From Amycolatopsis alba DSM 44262 (GTDB taxonomy: Bacteria; Actinomycetota; Actinomycetes; Mycobacteriales; Pseudonocardiaceae), in assembly GCF_000384215.1 (NCBI RefSeq), contig NZ_KB913032.1:3923665-3987664 (forward strand): DNA of 64,000 bases, written 5' to 3'. The translations under genes and the position numbers were made by a program. Numbering within the stretch: position 1 is the stretch's first letter; every line of letters starts with the position of its first letter. The notes under the pieces are model-generated. The model did not search any database, was not told the DNA's origin, and saw nothing but the letters and a program-made list of their open reading frames with translations. This document shows, in pieces, positions 60,255-64,000 of the stretch.

Positions 60255-60494
60255 ATGGCGGAAGTCGCCGGCAAGCTGCGTGAGGTCTTCGTCGAGGCGC
60301 TGGACCTCGATGGCGAGGTCGACGTCGAAAACCTGAAGTACCGCGACATCGAGGCGTGGGACTCGGTCGGTCACATGGCGCTCGTCGCGGCCATCGAGGA
60401 CGAGTTCGATGTGGAATTCGACACCGACCAGGTGATCGACATGTCCAGCTTCAAGGTCGCCGTCGACATGGTCACCGACCTCCAGTCCAAGTGA
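60255..60494 (+). CDS. Dedicated acyl carrier protein
   Basis: The 79-residue acidic four-helix protein has the phosphopantetheine-attachment motif AWDSVGHMALV, Ser37. The sequence around it (WDSVGHM in place of the DSLxxVE of housekeeping AcpP) is typical of specialised carriers. ATG after AGGAGTACGGAC. It sits between the LpxA-like gene and the SDR, overlapping the latter as TGATG, so it most likely carries the acyl chain used by the cluster. Confidence 0.93.
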   Translation: MAEVAGKLREVFVEALDLDGEVDVENLKYRDIEAWDSVGHMALVAAIEDEFDVEFDTDQVIDMSSFKVAVDMVTDLQSK

Positions 60495-61219
60495 TGCTGG
60501 ACGGCAAGGTCGCCCTGGTCACGGGTGGTACCCGTGGCATCGGGCTCGCCACCGCGCGGGCGCTCGCCGAGGCGGGCGCCACCGTCGTGCTGACCGGTCG
60601 TGACGAGGCCAAGGCCAAGGAAGCGGCGGCCGCGGCGGGGGCCGCGAGCGGGCTCGCGCTGGACGTCACCGACGCCAAGGCCGTGTCGACGCTGGTCCGC
60701 GGCGTGGCCAAGGAGCACGGCAAGCTCGACATCGTGGTCGCCAACGCCGGGATCATGGAGGACGCGCTCCTCGGCATGATCCGCGAAGAGCTCGTCGACA
60801 CCACGCTGAGCACGAACGTCGCCGGCACGCTGCACACCGTCCAGGCCGCGGCCAGGGCGATGATGCGCAAGAAGACCGGCGCCATCGTCGTTCTCGCCTC
60901 GATCGTCGGTGAGCACGGAAGCGCCGGTCAGACGGTGTACGCGGCCTCGAAGGCGGCGGTGGCGAACATCGCGCGTTCGGCCGCGAAGGAACTCGGCCGC
61001 TCCGGGATCCGGGTCAACGCGGTGGCGCCCGGCGTCATCGACACTGACCTGACCTCGGGCCTGACCGAAGACGCGAAGGCCGAGAACATCGGCAAGACGC
61101 CTCTCGGACGGCTCGGGACGCCCGAGGACGTGGCGAACGCGATCCGGTTCCTCGTCAGTGATGACGCTTCGTTCATCACCGGCCAGGTGCTGGGCATCGA
61201 TGGAGGACTTGTTCTCTGA
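60494..61219 (+). CDS. Short-chain dehydrogenase, 3-oxoacyl-ACP reductase-like (FabG family)
   Basis: The 241-residue classical SDR has VTGGTRGIGLATARAL, NAGIM, catalytic Ser in VVLASIVGEHG, the YxxxK of TVYAASKAAVANIA, and PLGRLGTPEDVANAIRFLVS with GQVLGIDGGL at the end. It fits FabG-type 3-oxoacyl-ACP reductases using NADPH. Position after the ACP suggests it sets a 3-hydroxyacyl chain on that carrier. It overlaps both neighbours by 1 base (TGATG). Confidence 0.92.
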   Translation: MLDGKVALVTGGTRGIGLATARALAEAGATVVLTGRDEAKAKEAAAAAGAASGLALDVTDAKAVSTLVRGVAKEHGKLDIVVANAGIMEDALLGMIREELVDTTLSTNVAGTLHTVQAAARAMMRKKTGAIVVLASIVGEHGSAGQTVYAASKAAVANIARSAAKELGRSGIRVNAVAPGVIDTDLTSGLTEDAKAENIGKTPLGRLGTPEDVANAIRFLVSDDASFITGQVLGIDGGLVL

Positions 61220-62628
61220 TGACCCTTTTGGGTGTGGGTGCACGACTGATAGACGTCACGAGCGGCAAAACGCTCGCGGGCGAGGAGCTCGACGCCGAGG
61301 TCACCCGCGTGGGGGCCGCGCTGGGGCTGCTGCCGCCGGGCGCGCTGTTCGCGCGGATGTCGGTGGACCTCCCCAGCGTGCTGAACTACCTCGGCGCTTT
61401 CGAGGCGGGCCGCGCGATCGCGCTGATCGACCCGGCGCTCGACGCCGACGTCCTGGCGGGGCTCATCGAGCGTTTCCGCCCGGCCGCCGTGCTGTCCGCG
61501 CCGGACGCGCCCGCACCCGAGGGTTACGGCGTCTCCGACGGGCACTGGGTCCGGAAGTCCGCCGAAGGGGTCGAACCGCATCCGCATCTCGCGGTCCTGC
61601 TGCCGACCAGCGGTTCCACCGGAAATCCGAAGCTGGTCCGGCTTTCGCGCGGCGCGGTGTTCTCCAACGCCGACGCGATCGCGCAGGTGCTCGGCATCGA
61701 CCGCGACGAGGTCGCGCCGACCAGCCTCCCGCTGCACTACAGCTACGGCCTGTCCGTGCTGAACTCACACCTCGTCCGCGGCGCGACAGTGGTCATCGAG
61801 CCCTCCGGCGTGCTCGGACGCGGGTTCTGGGACGCGGTCAACGAGCACAAGGTCACCTCGCTCGCGGGCGTGCCGTACCACTACGAGATGTTGCGGCGTC
61901 TCAAGTTCGACCCGGCGAAGTACCCGACATTGCGCACGCTGACGCAGGCGGGCGGCAAACTCCGCGACGACCTCGTCGCCCAGTTCAACGACAAGATCCG
62001 CGAGGTCGGCGGGCGGATGTTCGTCATGTACGGGCAGACCGAGGCCGCCCCGCGGATGACCACCGTCCCGGCGGAACGGCTCGCGGAGAAGCTCGGCTCG
62101 GCCGGGCCCGCGCTGCCCGGCGGCTCGTTCGCTGTCCGGCGCGAGGACGGTTCCGAGACCAAGCATCCGAAGATCGTCGGCGAGGTCGTCTACCGCGGGC
62201 CCAACGTGATGATGGGGTACGCCGAAGACGAGGCCGGGCTGGCCGCGGGCGACGAGTACGGCGGCGTGCTGGCCACCGGCGACCTCGGCTACCTCGACGA
62301 GGACGGGTTCCTCTACATCACCGGGCGGTTGAAGCGGATCGGCAAGGTCTTCGGGAACCGGGTCAGCCTGGATGATCTCGAGCACGCCGTGCGTTCTGCT
62401 TCGGTGGGGATCGACGTCGTGGCCGCCGTCCCGGCCGGGGACAAGGTCGTCCTGTTCGCGGAGCTGCCGGAAGGCGACGGCGCCAAGGAGATCTGCAAGG
62501 ACGCCGCGAAGGCGCTGTCCGAGCGGCTGCACCTGCACACCAGCGGGTTCGACGTCCGCCCCATCGACACCGTGCCGCTGCTCGCCAGCGGCAAGATCGA
62601 CTACCGGTCGCTGGAGGCCCAGGTATGA
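61219..62628 (+). CDS. AMP-dependent acyl/aryl-acid ligase
   Basis: The 469-residue ANL-superfamily enzyme has the P-loop LLPTSGSTGNPKLVRLS, YGQTEAAPRM (A5), ATGDLGYLDEDGFLYITGRLKRIGKVFG (A7/A8) and the C-terminal catalytic Lys in LLASGKIDYRSL. It is shorter than fatty-acyl-CoA ligases in its N-terminal domain. It probably activates a carboxylic acid as the adenylate and loads it on the ACP. Coupled to the SDR (TGATG) and to the LuxE-like gene (ATGA). Confidence 0.9.
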   Translation: MTLLGVGARLIDVTSGKTLAGEELDAEVTRVGAALGLLPPGALFARMSVDLPSVLNYLGAFEAGRAIALIDPALDADVLAGLIERFRPAAVLSAPDAPAPEGYGVSDGHWVRKSAEGVEPHPHLAVLLPTSGSTGNPKLVRLSRGAVFSNADAIAQVLGIDRDEVAPTSLPLHYSYGLSVLNSHLVRGATVVIEPSGVLGRGFWDAVNEHKVTSLAGVPYHYEMLRRLKFDPAKYPTLRTLTQAGGKLRDDLVAQFNDKIREVGGRMFVMYGQTEAAPRMTTVPAERLAEKLGSAGPALPGGSFAVRREDGSETKHPKIVGEVVYRGPNVMMGYAEDEAGLAAGDEYGGVLATGDLGYLDEDGFLYITGRLKRIGKVFGNRVSLDDLEHAVRSASVGIDVVAAVPAGDKVVLFAELPEGDGAKEICKDAAKALSERLHLHTSGFDVRPIDTVPLLASGKIDYRSLEAQV

Positions 62629-63677
62629 GTGTGTTCACGCTGTCGCAGGCGGAGCGTGAGAAGCACCTGCTTCCGCAGCTCGCCGAGCTCACCGCGCACC
62701 ACCGCGAGAACTCCGAGGGCTATGAACGCATCCTCTCGTCGCTGGGTATCGCGCGGGACGCGGAGTTCGCCTCCATCGCGGACCTGCCGTGGCTGCCGGT
62801 GCGGATGTTCAAGACCCACGACCTGCGCAGCATCCCCGAGTCCGAGATCTTCAAGACGCTGACGTCCTCGGGCACCACCGGTGCGGGCGCGTCGCGGATC
62901 TACCTGGACAAGGCCGCCGCCGGCGCGCAGACCAAGCAGCTCGGTGCCACGCTGCAGGAAGTCCTCGGCAACGAGCGGCTGCCGATGCTGATGGTCGACA
63001 CGATCGGCATCATCAAGAACCGCCGCTCGTTCTCCGCGCGCGGCGCCGGTGTGCTGGGCATGGCGAACTTCGGCCGCAAGCACACCTACGTGCTCGACGA
63101 GAACGACCAGCCGGACGTCGAGGCGGTCAAGACCTTCCTCGCGACCTACGGCGACAAGCCGTTCCTGATCTTCGGCTTCACCTTCATGGTGTGGCAGTAC
63201 CTCTACGAGGTCGCGCGCGAGCACAAGCTCGATCTGTCCAACGGGATCCTGATCCACTCCGGCGGCTGGAAGAAGCTGATCGACCGCGCGGTGGACAACA
63301 CCGAGTTCCGCCGCCGCTTCAAAGAGGACACCGGCCTCACCCGGATCCACAACTACTACGGGATGATCGAGCAGATCGGCACCGTGTTCCTCGAAGGGCC
63401 TTCCGGGAACTCGCTGTACTGCCCCGATTTCGCGGATGTCGTGATCCGGAACCCGGAAACCTGGGAAGAGCAGCCGGTCGGCGAGCCGGGTGTGATCGAG
63501 GTCGTCAGCACCTTGCCGCATTCGTATCCGGGGCACGTCCTGCTCACCGAAGACCTCGGTGTCTACAACGGGATCGACGACGGCGACTGGCCGGGCAAGC
63601 ACTTCTCCGTCATGGGCAGGCTGCCCAAGGCCGAGGCCCGCGGTTGCTCGGACACCTTCCAGGGGGCGGCGGCATGA
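62625..63677 (+). CDS. LuxE-like acyl-protein synthetase
   Basis: The 350-residue protein matches the LuxE/PaaK-like adenylate-forming fold: LTSSGTTGAGASRIYLDK (ATP loop), FGFTFMVWQYLYEV, ILIHSGGWKKLIDRAVDN (GGWK, a LuxE hallmark), and IHNYYGMIEQIGTVFLEGP. LuxE activates a fatty acid and passes it to the LuxC reductase. The following gene is LuxC-like, so the fatty-acid reductase pair is complete, but no luciferase genes are in the window. Confidence 0.9.
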   Translation: MSVFTLSQAEREKHLLPQLAELTAHHRENSEGYERILSSLGIARDAEFASIADLPWLPVRMFKTHDLRSIPESEIFKTLTSSGTTGAGASRIYLDKAAAGAQTKQLGATLQEVLGNERLPMLMVDTIGIIKNRRSFSARGAGVLGMANFGRKHTYVLDENDQPDVEAVKTFLATYGDKPFLIFGFTFMVWQYLYEVAREHKLDLSNGILIHSGGWKKLIDRAVDNTEFRRRFKEDTGLTRIHNYYGMIEQIGTVFLEGPSGNSLYCPDFADVVIRNPETWEEQPVGEPGVIEVVSTLPHSYPGHVLLTEDLGVYNGIDDGDWPGKHFSVMGRLPKAEARGCSDTFQGAAA

Positions 63678-64000
63678 CTCTCAACCAGCGTTTTCCGCTC
63701 GGCGACGCGATCGAGGTCTCCTCGTTGGTCGACGAGCTGCGGGCCGAGCCCGTCGGCGGACGGCTGCGTGTGGGCGACCCGCGAGTCGTCGAGTTCCTGA
63801 CGAAGTTCGCGCGCAAGCTGCTCGCACCCGCGACGGCTCGACGTTTCCCGGAGCTGGCATCGCTCGGTTTCTTCCTGCGCAAGGGAGAAATCGCCAAAGC
63901 ATTGTCCACTTTGGATACTTCGGGTGACGCGCTGCGCTTCCCGCGCGGGCTCGTCTTCCACGTCCCGCCTGCCAACGTCGACACGATCTTCGTGTACTCG
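63674..64000 (+). CDS. LuxC-like acyl-CoA/acyl-protein reductase, C-terminus cut by window edge
   Basis: 109 N-terminal residues are visible: ELASLGFFLRKGEIAKAL, LRFPRGLVFHVPPANVDTIFVYS. This is the N-terminal region of the LuxC family, which reduces acyl thioesters to aldehydes with NADPH through a Cys further downstream (not in view). ATG overlaps the LuxE-like stop by 4 bases. It contains near its middle a variant (GTCCACTTTGGAT) of the GTCCA-N3-TGGAC palindrome. Confidence 0.85.
   Translation, partial: MTLNQRFPLGDAIEVSSLVDELRAEPVGGRLRVGDPRVVEFLTKFARKLLAPATARRFPELASLGFFLRKGEIAKALSTLDTSGDALRFPRGLVFHVPPANVDTIFVYS

Overview
The window is high-GC actinomycete chromosome. Gene content, GTG/TTG starts, 4-base stop/start overlaps and gene order point to the Pseudonocardiaceae, most likely Amycolatopsis (inference; no rRNA or tRNA gene is present to test it). 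The block prephenate dehydratase, phosphoglycerate-mutase-like protein, zincin-like metallopeptidase, septum-formation protein and seryl-tRNA synthetase matches the order known around pheA-serS in mycobacteria and relatives.

Layout. 1-8.8 kb: a GDT1-type membrane protein cut by the left edge, an S41 peptidase, and cytochrome bd oxidase (cydA, cydB, and a single-chain cydDC exporter) followed by a DevS-like histidine kinase. 8.9-12 kb: a secreted excalibur protein with its own sortase, a histidine phosphatase and a secreted HAD phosphatase. 12-19.4 kb: a STAND NTPase convergent with a minus-strand run (small pyrophosphohydrolase, M14 carboxypeptidase, DevR-like regulator, GT-B-like enzyme). 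19.5-24.3 kb: a kinase-less NIT receptor, two conserved unknowns and a Phd/VapBC-type toxin-antitoxin pair. 24.4-43 kb: mostly housekeeping genes (coaA, pheA, serS, lhgO), lipoproteins, a YgiB/YgiC/DUF350 trio and a TetR operon. 43-50 kb: an efflux pump coupled to a C45 acyltransferase, then a large SARP regulator.

50-64 kb is the most unusual part. A first sugar module (DegT aminotransferase, epimerase, GT4, hexapeptide acyltransferase) is followed, after a few unrelated genes, by an oxidoreductase and a second DegT aminotransferase, divergent from an LpxA-like acyltransferase, a dedicated acyl carrier protein, an SDR, an acyl-AMP ligase, a LuxE-like acyl-protein synthetase and a LuxC-like reductase cut by the right edge. 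The oxidoreductase/aminotransferase/LpxA set resembles the GnnA-GnnB-LpxA route to 3-N-acylated UDP-GlcNAc3N of some Gram-negatives, here in an organism without lipid A. I take it to be an envelope glycolipid or acylated-glycan pathway.

The non-coding DNA is also structured. There are three arrays with an exact 21-bp period next to stop codons, a nested inverted repeat and three DnaA-box-like 9-mers between cydA and cydB, a 13-bp-arm hairpin inside the cydDC reading frame, and five copies of a GTCCA-N3-TGGAC palindrome inside genes. No IS element, prophage, CRISPR array, rRNA or tRNA was seen.
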